From Cellulomonas fengjieae (GTDB taxonomy: Bacteria > Actinomycetota > Actinomycetes > Actinomycetales > Cellulomonadaceae), in NCBI RefSeq assembly GCF_018388465.1, contig NZ_CP074404.1, positions 1,984,001 to 2,048,000 on the forward strand: a stretch of DNA of 64,000 nucleotides, given 5' to 3'. Both the position numbers and the translations under genes were made by a program. Under the pieces are notes generated by a model. It was not told where the DNA came from, made no database searches, and saw nothing but the letters and a program-made list of their open reading frames with translations. Shown in pieces: positions 46,458-55,544 of the stretch. Positions within the stretch are counted from its first letter, which is position 1. Each line of letters starts with the position of its first letter.

Positions 46458-49400
46458 TCAGGGGTCCGGAGGCCGCGGGACCTGGACCCACTCCCACGCG
46501 CCGGACCTCACCCGGATGCCGCGCCCGACCGGGACGGCCGCTCCGATGGACCGCGGCAGACGCGACCCCAGGATGTCGCCGTCGGCCGCCGAGCGCGGCG
46601 CCAGGATGAGTCCGCCGCGCGACTTGCGCAACGTCGCCGTCACGCCCCGGTACATGCCGGAGACCTCGTCGATCCCGCACGCCACCGCGATCGCGTCGCC
46701 GCTGTCCCGGATCTGCTTGAGGTAGTCGTCCGCGACGACCGACAGCGCGTGCTCGCCGCCGAGCACCTCGAAGTCGTCGATCACCAGGAGACGGCGACCG
46801 CGGGTGTCGAGCGCGGCCTTGAGCTCGTCCGCCGTGCTGTCGGCCGTGAGCACCGCGCGGATGCCGGGCCGGCCGGCCAGGTCGCGCAGGGGGCTGCGCC
46901 GCGGGGCGACGACCGTGACCTGCCACCGCGCCTCGAGCGCGTCCGTCAGGGTCGCGAGCAGCGCCGTGCTGCGTCCCGAGCGCTGCGGGCCCACGACGAG
47001 GTAGCCGGGACCGTCCATGTCGACGTCGTGCTCGCGGACGCTGAGCGAGTCGCCGCCGACGCCGACCAGCAGGCGACCGGGCGACGCGGCCTCGTCGCGC
47101 AGCTCGAGGGCGTCCGACCAGGTGAGCGCGGGAGGCAGCTCGTCGACGCGTGCCGGTCGCAACGGCGCCGGGATGGGACCGGCCGCGTCGCGGGCGGTGG
47201 CCGCGATGCGCTGGAGGGCGGCGACCTGGGCGGTGCCCGACGGGTCCTCGTCCAGCAGTGCCAGCTGCATCTCGACCGCGTTCTCCCCGCTGCGGAACGC
47301 CCGCCCGGCAGGCATCCGGGTGGGGACGTCGCGCTGCCGCATGCCGACGTACGAGAAGTCGTCGGCCGACGGCATCCGGAGCATGATCCGGTCCTCGAGC
47401 GCCATGCCCATCCGGCCGACGAGCATGGACCGGTCGCCGGTCAGCACGGCACGCAGCCCGACCGCGACGCCCTCGCGCAGGAGCGAGACCACCTGCTCGA
47501 TCATGATCCCGCCGTCGGAGCCCTCGTACGCCGCGACGTAGCCCTCCCAGCGGTCGAGCATCACCACGAGGTAGGGCAGGCGGTCGTCCGGGGCCGCGTG
47601 GGTGCGTTGCTCGATGATGTCGGCGAAGCCGCCCGCCGCGAGCATCTGCTGGCGTCGGGACACCTCGCGCCCGAGGAGGGCGAGCAGACGACGCAGCCGG
47701 TCGGGCTGGTCGCGCGTGACCACGGCGCCCGTGTGCGGCAGCGTCAGGAGCGGCAGCAGCGCTCCGTTCCCGCAGTCGATCCCGTAGAGGTGGACGTCGA
47801 GCGGCGACGTGGCCAGCCCGATGTCCGCGGCGAGCAGCCGCAGGGCGCTCGACCGGCCGGCCCGGGTCTGGCCGATGACGGCCAGGTGTCCCCCGGCGAC
47901 GAGGTCCCACGTGGCGTTCTCCTGCCGCTGCAGCGCGGGCAGGTCCGCGGTACCGAGCGGGAGGGCGGGGATCCGGCCGCGCTCCAGCGGCGGGATGGGC
48001 AGGTCGTCGAGCAGGACGACGTCCGGCAGCGCCGCGAGCCACGGGCTGGGCTGGTGCGGGATGCCGAGCTGCGTCGTCGCGGCCGTGACCGCGGCGACGA
48101 GGGTCGCCAGGTCCGTCGGGGTCTCGATGCCCTCCTCGTCGACGGCCTGCACGCGCGGCCCGGGGATACCGAGCGTGCTCCACGACAGGTCCCGCACGCT
48201 GACGGAGGCAGGCCCCTCGCCGGGCGGCCGACCACCGACCCGGGAGGACTGGAACGGGATCAGCTGGGCGTGCCCGAGGCGGGCGTAGGCCCGGCCCGGC
48301 AGGCTCGGCTCAATGTGCGCGGCCACGTCCGACTCGATGACGTCCTGGCTGTCCCCCGGGTCGGTCACCCGCAGGGCGATCCGCAGGTTGGTGTTCGACT
48401 TGATCTCCGCCGACACCACACCCGCGGGGCGCTGGGTCGCGAGCACCAGGTGCGTGCCGAGCGAGCGGCCACGCCGCGCGATGTCCACCAGACCCGTCAC
48501 GAAGTCCGGCAGCTCCGTCACCAGGGCCGCGAACTCGTCGATGACGATGAGCAGCCGCGGCATCGGCGCGTCGTCCGGGCCGCGTGCGGCGAGGTAGTCG
48601 TCGATATCCTTGGCGCCGGCGTCGGCCAGCTGGTGCTCGCGGCGGCGGAGCTCGGCTCCGAGCGACTCGAGCGCGCGGGACGTGAGGTGCCCGTCGAGGT
48701 CCGTCACCATGCCGACCGTGTGCGGCAGGTGCGCGCAGTCCTTGAACGCGGCACCGCCCTTGTAGTCGATCAGCACGAACGTCATCTCGTCGGGACGGTT
48801 GCCGACGGCGAGCGACGCGATGAGGGTCTGCAGCAGCTCGGACTTGCCGGAGCCCGTGGTCCCCGCGACCAGCCCGTGGGGGCCGTCGGTCCGCAGGTCG
48901 ACGCTGAACGGGCCGTCCGCGATCTCCCCGATGATCGCGGACGTGGTGCGTCCGCCGCGGGCCCAGCCGGCGGCGACCGTGTCCGCAGTCGGCGGGTCGA
49001 TGCGCAGCACGGACAGCAGCCGGCTCGTGCGCGGCACGGCCGAGACCGCTCCGGCCGAGCTCACGTCGTGCACGGGTGCCAGGGCGCGTGCGACACGTTC
49101 GCACCAGGCGTCGGGGACGAGGTCCGCCCGGACCCCCTCGACCATCGGACGACCCGTCGTCTCGACGCGCAGCGCGCCGTACGCGCTGCTCACCACCGTC
49201 CGGCACTCCTCGGGGAGCAGCGTCACGTCGGAGTCGAGGCACAGGAACGTGAACCCGTACGACGGGCCGGTCCGCAGGAGCCCGACCATCCCGGGCAGCA
49301 GCCGCAGCGCGCGCGCACCGTCGAGCACCACGAGCACGGACTCGAACCGGGTCAGCCCGCGGTCGGCGTCGGCCGCCTCACGCCGCGCCTCGAGGAGGGC

Positions 49401-51062
49401 GACCAGGTCCGCGACTCGTCTTGCGGTTGTCTCCTCGTCGGTGCCGACGGCCGCGATCGGGCCCGCGCTGGACCCCGCACGCACGTGCGGCAACCAGCGC
49501 ACCCACGCCCAGCGGTCCGCGTCCTGCGATGCGGTCAGCAGCACCACGCGCACGTCCGCGGGACTGTGCCAGGTGGTCACCTGCCCGAGCAGCCCCTGGG
49601 CGATCCGCTGGGCGAGCCCGTCACGGGCGGCGATGCCCGTCACCCCGGAGTCGAGCAGCGAGATGGTGACCGGGACGTCCGGGGCGGTCCACACGAGCGT
49701 GCCCTGGTGCTTCTCCCGCGCGGGATCGGTCAGGACCACCTCGCTGGGCTGGTCCGCCGTCCCGATCCGCACCGTCAGCCAGTCCGTGTCGAGCGCCCGC
49801 CGCTCCCAGAGCCGCGATCGCGGACCCGTCGCCTGCAGCAGGACCTCCGCGGCATCCGCGGCGTCGACGCGGCGGGCGGCGCGCTCCTCGAGCAGCGCCT
49901 CGAAGGCGGCTGCCTCCACCCGTGCGCGGCGCTCCTCGTACTCGCGGACCTGGTCGACGTACCGCGCGCCCTGCGTCTTGCGGCCCTGCCACCAGTTGGC
50001 GATCATCAGCAACGGCGACAGCGCGATGAAGAGCAGCGTCTGGACGCGCTGGGTGATCATGAACATCGCCAGGCCCATGATCATCGGGGCGATGACCACC
50101 AGGATCGGCAGGGCCTGGCGCGCCGGACGCGACGGTTCCTTGGGGAGCGCGAAGTCCGTCAGGCGCGGTGGCGGGAGCAGCCGCGGCGGCCGGTTGTAGT
50201 CCATCGTCGCGCCCGTGGGGCTCGGCGACAGCGAGGCGTCGGGAGCCGTCGGCACGGCCACCTCGAGCAGGCTCGCCCCGACGGTCAGCGGGGTGCCCGG
50301 CTCCCAGACGGAGCGGGTGGTCAGCGGGAGCCGGTCGAGCTCGACCGGTGCGCGCTCGGCGTCGGGGTCGACGTCCGCGTGGTCGGGCAGCGGGGTGTCC
50401 GGGACGGCGGACTTGCGGCGGCGACGTCGGCGGACCGCCGGGGCGCTGGCTTCCGGGCCGCGCCGGCGCACGACGATCGGGCCGTCGAGCGGCCGGGTCC
50501 GCACCGGCGCGGGGACGGGCTCGTCCGTGGTCCCGGGCACCGGCTGCACGTGCACGTCACCGCGCGAGCCCACCTCGATCTCCACCGACGGCGAGGGCTC
50601 CTCCAGCCGGACCGAGGCCGCGGCGCCGGGACCGAGCAGGTGCACGCCGAGCCCGAGCCGCCGCACGGTCCCGGCCCCCGGTCCGGAGACCACCCGGACC
50701 TCGATGACGCCCGTGGGCTCCGCCAGCGTGAGCGCCGGAGGCGCCCCCAGGCCCACGAGGGCTCCGTTGCGCAGCGCGCTGGCCGCGACCGGCTGCGCCG
50801 GGTCCAGCTCGAGGGAGCCCACGAAGAGCCGCGGGACGCTGCCGCTCGCCGTCGCCGCGACGGGCTCGGACTCGTCGATGACGACGCCGAGCCGCCGGCC
50901 CGTGTCGCGGACGCGCGCGACGGCCGCGCCGGCGCGGGACGGCACGTCGAGGTCGGCCAGGCGCGCGGCGACGGCCCGCACGTCCGCGTCGTCGTCGCAG
51001 TCGATCGCGACGTCGTGCCACGGGCCGTCGGGCCCCGGCCCCGCCGTCAGGAACAGGCGCAC
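46458..51062 (-). CDS. EccC/EssC-like type VII secretion ATPase (FtsK/SpoIIIE)
   Basis: 1534 residues. The N-terminal ~300 residues are soluble, with beta-rich, FHA-like stretches and a basic RRRRRRKSAVP run; two membrane segments lie at about 315-350 (PILVVIAPMIMGLAMFMI and LLFIALSPLLMIANWW). Three FtsK/SpoIIIE domains follow. The first has intact Walker A AGTTGSGKSELLQ near 738 and Walker B LLIVIDEFAALV. The second and third have GQTRAGRSS (about 1067) and GPQRSGRST (about 1362), with Arg in place of the usual Lys. This is the layout of the ATPase that exports WXG100 proteins. The start is GTG with GGAG before it. It lies ten bases after the LysM/BTAD gene, so it appears to be the last gene of the Tad operon. 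Confidence 0.92.
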   Translation of the reverse strand: MRLFLTAGPGPDGPWHDVAIDCDDDADVRAVAARLADLDVPSRAGAAVARVRDTGRRLGVVIDESEPVAATASGSVPRLFVGSLELDPAQPVAASALRNGALVGLGAPPALTLAEPTGVIEVRVVSGPGAGTVRRLGLGVHLLGPGAAASVRLEEPSPSVEIEVGSRGDVHVQPVPGTTDEPVPAPVRTRPLDGPIVVRRRGPEASAPAVRRRRRRKSAVPDTPLPDHADVDPDAERAPVELDRLPLTTRSVWEPGTPLTVGASLLEVAVPTAPDASLSPSPTGATMDYNRPPRLLPPPRLTDFALPKEPSRPARQALPILVVIAPMIMGLAMFMITQRVQTLLFIALSPLLMIANWWQGRKTQGARYVDQVREYEERRARVEAAAFEALLEERAARRVDAADAAEVLLQATGPRSRLWERRALDTDWLTVRIGTADQPSEVVLTDPAREKHQGTLVWTAPDVPVTISLLDSGVTGIAARDGLAQRIAQGLLGQVTTWHSPADVRVVLLTASQDADRWAWVRWLPHVRAGSSAGPIAAVGTDEETTARRVADLVALLEARREAADADRGLTRFESVLVVLDGARALRLLPGMVGLLRTGPSYGFTFLCLDSDVTLLPEECRTVVSSAYGALRVETTGRPMVEGVRADLVPDAWCERVARALAPVHDVSSAGAVSAVPRTSRLLSVLRIDPPTADTVAAGWARGGRTTSAIIGEIADGPFSVDLRTDGPHGLVAGTTGSGKSELLQTLIASLAVGNRPDEMTFVLIDYKGGAAFKDCAHLPHTVGMVTDLDGHLTSRALESLGAELRRREHQLADAGAKDIDDYLAARGPDDAPMPRLLIVIDEFAALVTELPDFVTGLVDIARRGRSLGTHLVLATQRPAGVVSAEIKSNTNLRIALRVTDPGDSQDVIESDVAAHIEPSLPGRAYARLGHAQLIPFQSSRVGGRPPGEGPASVSVRDLSWSTLGIPGPRVQAVDEEGIETPTDLATLVAAVTAATTQLGIPHQPSPWLAALPDVVLLDDLPIPPLERGRIPALPLGTADLPALQRQENATWDLVAGGHLAVIGQTRAGRSSALRLLAADIGLATSPLDVHLYGIDCGNGALLPLLTLPHTGAVVTRDQPDRLRRLLALLGREVSRRQQMLAAGGFADIIEQRTHAAPDDRLPYLVVMLDRWEGYVAAYEGSDGGIMIEQVVSLLREGVAVGLRAVLTGDRSMLVGRMGMALEDRIMLRMPSADDFSYVGMRQRDVPTRMPAGRAFRSGENAVEMQLALLDEDPSGTAQVAALQRIAATARDAAGPIPAPLRPARVDELPPALTWSDALELRDEAASPGRLLVGVGGDSLSVREHDVDMDGPGYLVVGPQRSGRSTALLATLTDALEARWQVTVVAPRRSPLRDLAGRPGIRAVLTADSTADELKAALDTRGRRLLVIDDFEVLGGEHALSVVADDYLKQIRDSGDAIAVACGIDEVSGMYRGVTATLRKSRGGLILAPRSAADGDILGSRLPRSIGAAVPVGRGIRVRSGAWEWVQVPRPPDP

Positions 51063-51072
51063 GGCAGCTCCC

Positions 51073-53919
51073 TCATGCGGAGCCCTGCAGCCGGGAGTCG
51101 AGCGGTCCGGGCGCGAGCTCCTCGAGCAGCGCCACGGTGGGGGCGCCGATCTCGGTGACCCCGGCAGAGTGCAGGGTCATCTCCATCTCGGCGGCGACCG
51201 AGCGCACCTCGTCCGCGCCGCCGGTGGCGAACGCCGCACGCAGCACGTCGCGCCACAGCACCTCCTCCGTCGGCGCCACCGCCAGTCCGGCCCACGCGGC
51301 GGCGCGGGCACCGGCCGGGTCGTCGTCGTGCGAGCAGATGACGGCGAGCCGGTGGGCCGCGTCGACCAGCAGGTCGCGCGCGGCGCGCTCGACCCGGACC
51401 CGCGCGATCCACGCGTACCGGCCGGGGGGACGGCGGGCGAGCACACCGCCCTGCACCAGCCGCAGCGCGGCCATCAGGTCGCGCCGCTCCTCGGCCTCGC
51501 TGGTCCGCGTGCGGGACCGGGCGGCCAGCGTGCAGACGACGTCCCAGTCGAGCACCACGTCGGGCCCGAGGACGAGCTTGCCGTCCTCGCGCTTGCGCAG
51601 GTGCGGCACGCCCGACCGGTCCGTGCCGAGCCAGTCGCGGGCGCGCTCGATCGTCGCGTCGCGCACCGCGGCGGTCACGCCCCGGGGCCACAACGCGGCG
51701 CCCAGGACCGTGGGGTGCACACCCTCCGGCTGGAGAGCCAGGTGCACGACGAGCTCGGTGCACAGGCTCACGCGCTCGGCGTCGAGCGGGTGGGGTGCGG
51801 TCACCAGCGGCGTGCCGAGCACCCGAACGCGCACCGGCGCACCGGCCAGGTCGGCCGGCTCGACCGGACGCAGGACGACCGGGGGGACCGGCCGTGCGAC
51901 CTGCTCCTCGTTCCGGGCGACGCGCGCCGGGTCCACGACGGCCGGCGGCTCCTCGGTCAGGAGCTCGGCAACGGCCGCGGCGAGCGCCGGCGTGAGCCGG
52001 TTGGCCCGGACCGACACGTCCAGGAGGTCGACCGTCAGCGAACCGGCGCTGTCGACCTCCAGGCGCCACCGGGCACCGGGCAGGTCACCCGCGCACACGA
52101 CACCGAGCGGTGCCCGCAGGGTGGTGCCGGTGAGCCGGAGCAGGTGGTCGACGGTCGCCGGGTCCGGCGGCGTGCCGAGCACGACGTACTCCGGCACCCA
52201 GCCGCTCTCCCCCGCGCGCCGCAGCCGTCCGCTCAGGACGTCGCCGCCGATGAGGTCCACCTGGCGCTCCGCGAGGGCGGGCAGGACGTCCGAGGCGGTG
52301 CGCACGGACCGGTAGCGTCGCGGGCCGAGCGCCGTGAGGCCGCCCGGCAGGTCCACGCCGGTGACCCGGACGTCGTCGGACCACCGGTTGGTCGCCAGCT
52401 CGGCGGCGATCGCCGCGACGACCTCGGCGGCGACCACGGAGTCGCCCACGACGCTGATCGGGCCCTGCGCGGCCTCGAGGTCGACGAGGACGTCGGCCCC
52501 CGACGAGTCGCGTCCGAGAGACACGAGTCCCGGGAACGGCGCGACGGCCTGCCGCGGCACCGGTGCGCGGTCCCGGCCGGAGAGCACCCAGCGGGCGCCG
52601 TCCTGCTCGGCCACCCACGGCGCCGGCGCGTCAGCCACGGCGGGCGCGAGGTGCAGCGTGAGCGCTGCGTCATCGACGACGGCCGCGTAGACCGGCGGCA
52701 GGTCCCGGCCCGCCTCGCGCAGCGTCGCGCCGAGCGTGCGGAGCGCGCCGTCCAGCCGGGTGGCGCGCTCGGGGTCGGCGCCCACGCGCAGGGCGACCTC
52801 GGCCTCGACGGCCGCCTCGGACGGCTCCGGGGTCCGCCGACGTCGCCGCAGCTGGTCCACCGCGACCACGAGGCCGGCGGCGAGCAGTCCCGCACCGAGC
52901 AGCCCGCCCAGGTCGACACCGCCACGCCGCTCGTCGAGCGTCGCGGTCGCGGTCGCGGACTCGGTCGCCGTGCTCGCCTCGGCCGTCGCCGGTGCCGGCG
53001 TGGTGGGTGCGACGGGGGCCGGAGCGGGGGCGACCTGAGGTGCCGGCGCGGTCACCGCGGTGACGCGCTCGACGCCGACTGCGTCCTCGGGCATCACGAG
53101 GAGCCAGTTGGGGTAGATCAGTCGCGCGAGCGACAGCTCATGCCCGTCGGGCTGGTCCCGTCCCTTGTTGAGCTCGTAGATCTCCTGGTAGCGGCGTCCG
53201 TCACCGGTCGTCCGCTCGGCGATGTCCCAGAGGTTGTCGTGGTACCGGCCGTCGGGGGGCTGCACCACGTACACCCGCTTGCCCACCAGCTCGGCGCCCT
53301 CCTCCGCGCTGAGCACCATGTCACCCAGGTGATAGGTCACCTCCCCTACGGCAGCCGTCTGCTCGACGGGCGCCACGGCCTGCGGCGCGGGCTCGCTGAC
53401 CTGCCCTGCGACGGCGGTGGACGTCACCGCGGTCGGCGTGGCCAGGTGCTCCGCGACGCTCGGGGCGACCGCGGCGGTCGCCTGGCCGGCGGCGGTGACC
53501 AGCAGCAGGACGGAGGCGACGAGGACGCGCGCGGCGCGCTGGCTGGGACCGGCGAGCGGCACACGGGTGGGGAGCCCGACGCCCCGCAGCGCGGAACGGA
53601 ACTCGACGGCCACGCACACCGTGAACTGCAGCCAGGCCAGCCAGACGACCCAGACGAGCACGCTCAGGAGCTGGGCGGCGCCCAGGGTGCCGGTGAGCTG
53701 CTCGCGGGTGGGCAGCGAGGTCGGCAGCTCGGGAACGCCACCGAGGGCGATCAGCGCCACGGGCACGCCGACCACGAGGCCGAGCAGCAGCAGGGCCGAC
53801 CCGATCGAGGAAACCCGCGACGGGCGGCTCTCGGTGGGCGCGGCCTGCAGGAACCGCTCCGGCCCGCGCTCGGTCGGTGCCGGCCGGGCCGGGCGGTCCG
53901 GGTCCAGGTGGGTACTCAT
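51073..53919 (-). CDS. Membrane protein with LysM-like and BTAD (transcription-activator) domains
   Basis: 948 residues. Membrane segments lie at about 40-60, 85-105 and 130-150, and another near 355-372. A LysM-like module occupies about 210-275 (KRVYVVQPPDGRYHDNLWDI to LIYPNWLLVMP). A Pro/Ala/Thr-rich linker follows, then a central domain (about 400-690) of unknown type and a C-terminal region (about 696-948) with VRVLGTPLVTAP and LWPRGVTAAVRDATIERARD, which matches the winged-helix plus TPR-like BTAD arrangement of SARP-family regulators. Its start overlaps the TadG-like gene stop by four bases. Likely links the envelope to regulation or assembly of the pilus; how is not known. Confidence 0.85.
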   Translation of the reverse strand: MSTHLDPDRPARPAPTERGPERFLQAAPTESRPSRVSSIGSALLLLGLVVGVPVALIALGGVPELPTSLPTREQLTGTLGAAQLLSVLVWVVWLAWLQFTVCVAVEFRSALRGVGLPTRVPLAGPSQRAARVLVASVLLLVTAAGQATAAVAPSVAEHLATPTAVTSTAVAGQVSEPAPQAVAPVEQTAAVGEVTYHLGDMVLSAEEGAELVGKRVYVVQPPDGRYHDNLWDIAERTTGDGRRYQEIYELNKGRDQPDGHELSLARLIYPNWLLVMPEDAVGVERVTAVTAPAPQVAPAPAPVAPTTPAPATAEASTATESATATATLDERRGGVDLGGLLGAGLLAAGLVVAVDQLRRRRRTPEPSEAAVEAEVALRVGADPERATRLDGALRTLGATLREAGRDLPPVYAAVVDDAALTLHLAPAVADAPAPWVAEQDGARWVLSGRDRAPVPRQAVAPFPGLVSLGRDSSGADVLVDLEAAQGPISVVGDSVVAAEVVAAIAAELATNRWSDDVRVTGVDLPGGLTALGPRRYRSVRTASDVLPALAERQVDLIGGDVLSGRLRRAGESGWVPEYVVLGTPPDPATVDHLLRLTGTTLRAPLGVVCAGDLPGARWRLEVDSAGSLTVDLLDVSVRANRLTPALAAAVAELLTEEPPAVVDPARVARNEEQVARPVPPVVLRPVEPADLAGAPVRVRVLGTPLVTAPHPLDAERVSLCTELVVHLALQPEGVHPTVLGAALWPRGVTAAVRDATIERARDWLGTDRSGVPHLRKREDGKLVLGPDVVLDWDVVCTLAARSRTRTSEAEERRDLMAALRLVQGGVLARRPPGRYAWIARVRVERAARDLLVDAAHRLAVICSHDDDPAGARAAAWAGLAVAPTEEVLWRDVLRAAFATGGADEVRSVAAEMEMTLHSAGVTEIGAPTVALLEELAPGPLDSRLQGSA

Positions 53920-54368
53920 GGTGCTCCCGCAATCTCGGAGTCGATCCCGACGGCGGCGCGAGCAGTCGCACCGCCGGTGACATGGAACGAACGGATCAGG
54001 ACGAGCGACAGCAGCTGTGTCGGCACGTCCTGCTCGATGTCGACGCGGACCCGGTTCGCATCCGCGTCCGCGACGATCTCGTCGGGCGCGTAGCCGCGCA
54101 CCAGGAGGAAGTCCTCTGCCGCGGACTCGGCCGCGGCGGGGTCGATCCGCACCTCGCCGCTGCCCCGCAGCGCAGCCAGGTCCAGCTGGTTGGCGCCCGC
54201 GCGGGCGGCCTGCTCGGCGTCGTCGGACAGGGCGGCCCGGGCGTTGACCGCGCGGCCGCCATCGACCACGAGCCCGGCGACGACCATGAGCATGACGATC
54301 AGCCCGATGACGTACACCGACGCGGACCCACGGTCGTCTTGCCCGATCCTGCGCCGGAGCCGGGCCAT
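53916..54368 (-). CDS. TadG-like Flp-pilus pseudopilin
   Basis: 150 residues. A short basic N terminus (MARLRRRIGQDDRGSAS) precedes one hydrophobic segment (YVIGLIVMLMVVAGLVVDGG) and RAVNARAALSDDAEQAARAG, the common TadG/TadE-like start (GSA-x-hydrophobic-DGGR). A compact domain follows. The ATG shares one base with the preceding gene stop and its own stop overlaps the LysM/BTAD gene start. It belongs to the minor subunits of the tight-adherence system. Confidence 0.82.
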   Translation of the reverse strand: MARLRRRIGQDDRGSASVYVIGLIVMLMVVAGLVVDGGRAVNARAALSDDAEQAARAGANQLDLAALRGSGEVRIDPAAAESAAEDFLLVRGYAPDEIVADADANRVRVDIEQDVPTQLLSLVLIRSFHVTGGATARAAVGIDSEIAGAP

Positions 54369-54805
54369 CACGGCGCACCAGTCCGGCGGTAGAGGTCCAG
54401 CGGTGCCGAGCTCGACGCCGTGACGTCGGCCGTGCCGGTCAGACCGATCAGGCCGAGGTTGGACCACGAGACCGTGCACGCGAGCTCGACGGTCACCGTG
54501 CCGCCGGCGACGAACGCCCCGCGCAGCTCGGCCGGCGCGCAGACGAGCGAGTCCGGTGTGCTGGCCTGCGCGGCCGACTGTGCCGCGGCGAGGGCGCTCG
54601 GCTCGTCGCGCTGCAGGGACGCGGCACGCACGGCCTCGCGCGCGGCCGCCTGCGCGTCACCCTCCGTGGTCACGTAGCGCCCGAACGCCACGATGAGCAC
54701 CATGACGAGCACGAGCATGGGGACGAGCACGACGATCTCGACGGCCATCGACCCCTCCTCCGCTCCACGCCCGACAGTGCGGCGCCCGCGCGTCCTGGCC
54801 GTCAC
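54368..54805 (-). CDS. TadE-like pseudopilin 2
   Basis: 145 residues. A short basic leader (RTVGRGAEEGSMAVEIVVLV) has the TadE-type GSMAVE cleavage context with the conserved Glu, followed by a membrane helix (VPMLVLVMVLIVAFGRYV) and a small extracytoplasmic domain with a Cys pair (VCAPAELRG, LACTVSW). The start is GTG, overlapping the preceding TadE-like gene stop (GTGA). Confidence 0.87.
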   Translation of the reverse strand: MTARTRGRRTVGRGAEEGSMAVEIVVLVPMLVLVMVLIVAFGRYVTTEGDAQAAAREAVRAASLQRDEPSALAAAQSAAQASTPDSLVCAPAELRGAFVAGGTVTVELACTVSWSNLGLIGLTGTADVTASSSAPLDLYRRTGAP

Positions 54806-55233
54806 AGGTCCGGCCGGAACGTCTCGACGGGGCCCTCGACCTCGGCGCGCACCCGAGGGGCGAACCCGGGCACGAGCTCGACCGATCGACCGGTCACGGT
54901 GGCCCGCACCCGGTCGTCGCCGAGGAGCACGACGTCGACGGTCACGTTGCGCAGCGCATTGCCCCCCACCACCGTCGCGTACTGCCTGCCCTTCGCCTCG
55001 CCGTCGTCCAGGGACTGCGGGGTCCCCCCGCCGATCCGCGCCTCACGGGCGGCTTCCCGCGCCACGACGCCCGCGATCTCCTGCCCGTGCCAGGTCAGCG
55101 CGAACTGCACGATCAGGAAGGTCACCAGCATGAGGATCGGCGTGTACATCACGAGCTCGATCGACGAGGCTCCCGCGTCGCCGGAGAACCGGGGGGCGCG
55201 GGCGCCAGCGCGCCTGCGCCCCGGCCCGGTCAC
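54802..55233 (-). CDS. TadE-like pseudopilin 1
   Basis: 143 residues. The leader ends in FSGDAGASSIELVMYTPILM, the TadE signature (A-x-x-E-x-x-hydrophobic), followed by a membrane helix and a small beta domain without Cys. The GTG start overlaps the Flp-like pilin stop (GTGA). It pairs with the next TadE-like gene. Confidence 0.87.
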   Translation of the reverse strand: MTGPGRRRAGARAPRFSGDAGASSIELVMYTPILMLVTFLIVQFALTWHGQEIAGVVAREAAREARIGGGTPQSLDDGEAKGRQYATVVGGNALRNVTVDVVLLGDDRVRATVTGRSVELVPGFAPRVRAEVEGPVETFRPDL

Positions 55234-55481
55234 GTGTCGCCGCCTCCGCCGCCACCGCCGCCGCCACCCGGTGCGTCGGGGATGTCGATGCTCTCCGCCT
55301 GGTCGTTGACCATGTTGTAGATGACCAGGCCGACGGCCGCGGCCAGCGCGACGAGGACGCCCGTGATGATCACCCACTCGATGGCCGAGGCGCCCAGGTC
55401 CTTGGTGCTGCGGGCGCGGTCGATCCGTCGTCTGAGCTCGAACGCGAGGAAGCCCCACGGGGTCGTCAGGTCGTGATGCAT
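55230..55481 (-). CDS. flp: Flp-type pilin with poly-glycine tail
   Basis: 83 residues. The segment GASAIEWVIITGVLVALAAA matches the Flp prepilin N terminus (A-x-x-E-W/Y followed by hydrophobic residues), with the leader rich in charged residues (RRRIDRARSTKDL). The mature part is tiny and ends in a run of Gly after IDIPDAPGG. Normal Flp pilins are 50-80 residues, so the size fits. It lies 63 bases after tadC and overlaps the first TadE-like gene. Confidence 0.85.
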   Translation of the reverse strand: MHHDLTTPWGFLAFELRRRIDRARSTKDLGASAIEWVIITGVLVALAAAVGLVIYNMVNDQAESIDIPDAPGGGGGGGGGGDT

Positions 55482-55544
55482 GGTCCGGTCCTTTCAGTGT
55501 CAGCAGATGGCCGCCGTCGGGCCGAGACGTCGCGGTCGCGCACG

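Noticed and set aside
46191..51158. A 1,655-codon open frame on the plus strand opposite the EccC-like gene
   Set aside because: It is an antisense shadow in very GC-rich DNA: composition is Arg/Gly/His/Val-rich without domains, while the minus strand has full FtsK/SpoIIIE motifs.
50215..54093. A 1,292-codon plus-strand open frame opposite the LysM/BTAD gene
   Set aside because: Low-complexity Arg/Gly/His composition and no motifs; the opposite strand encodes a sensible protein with membrane and LysM regions.
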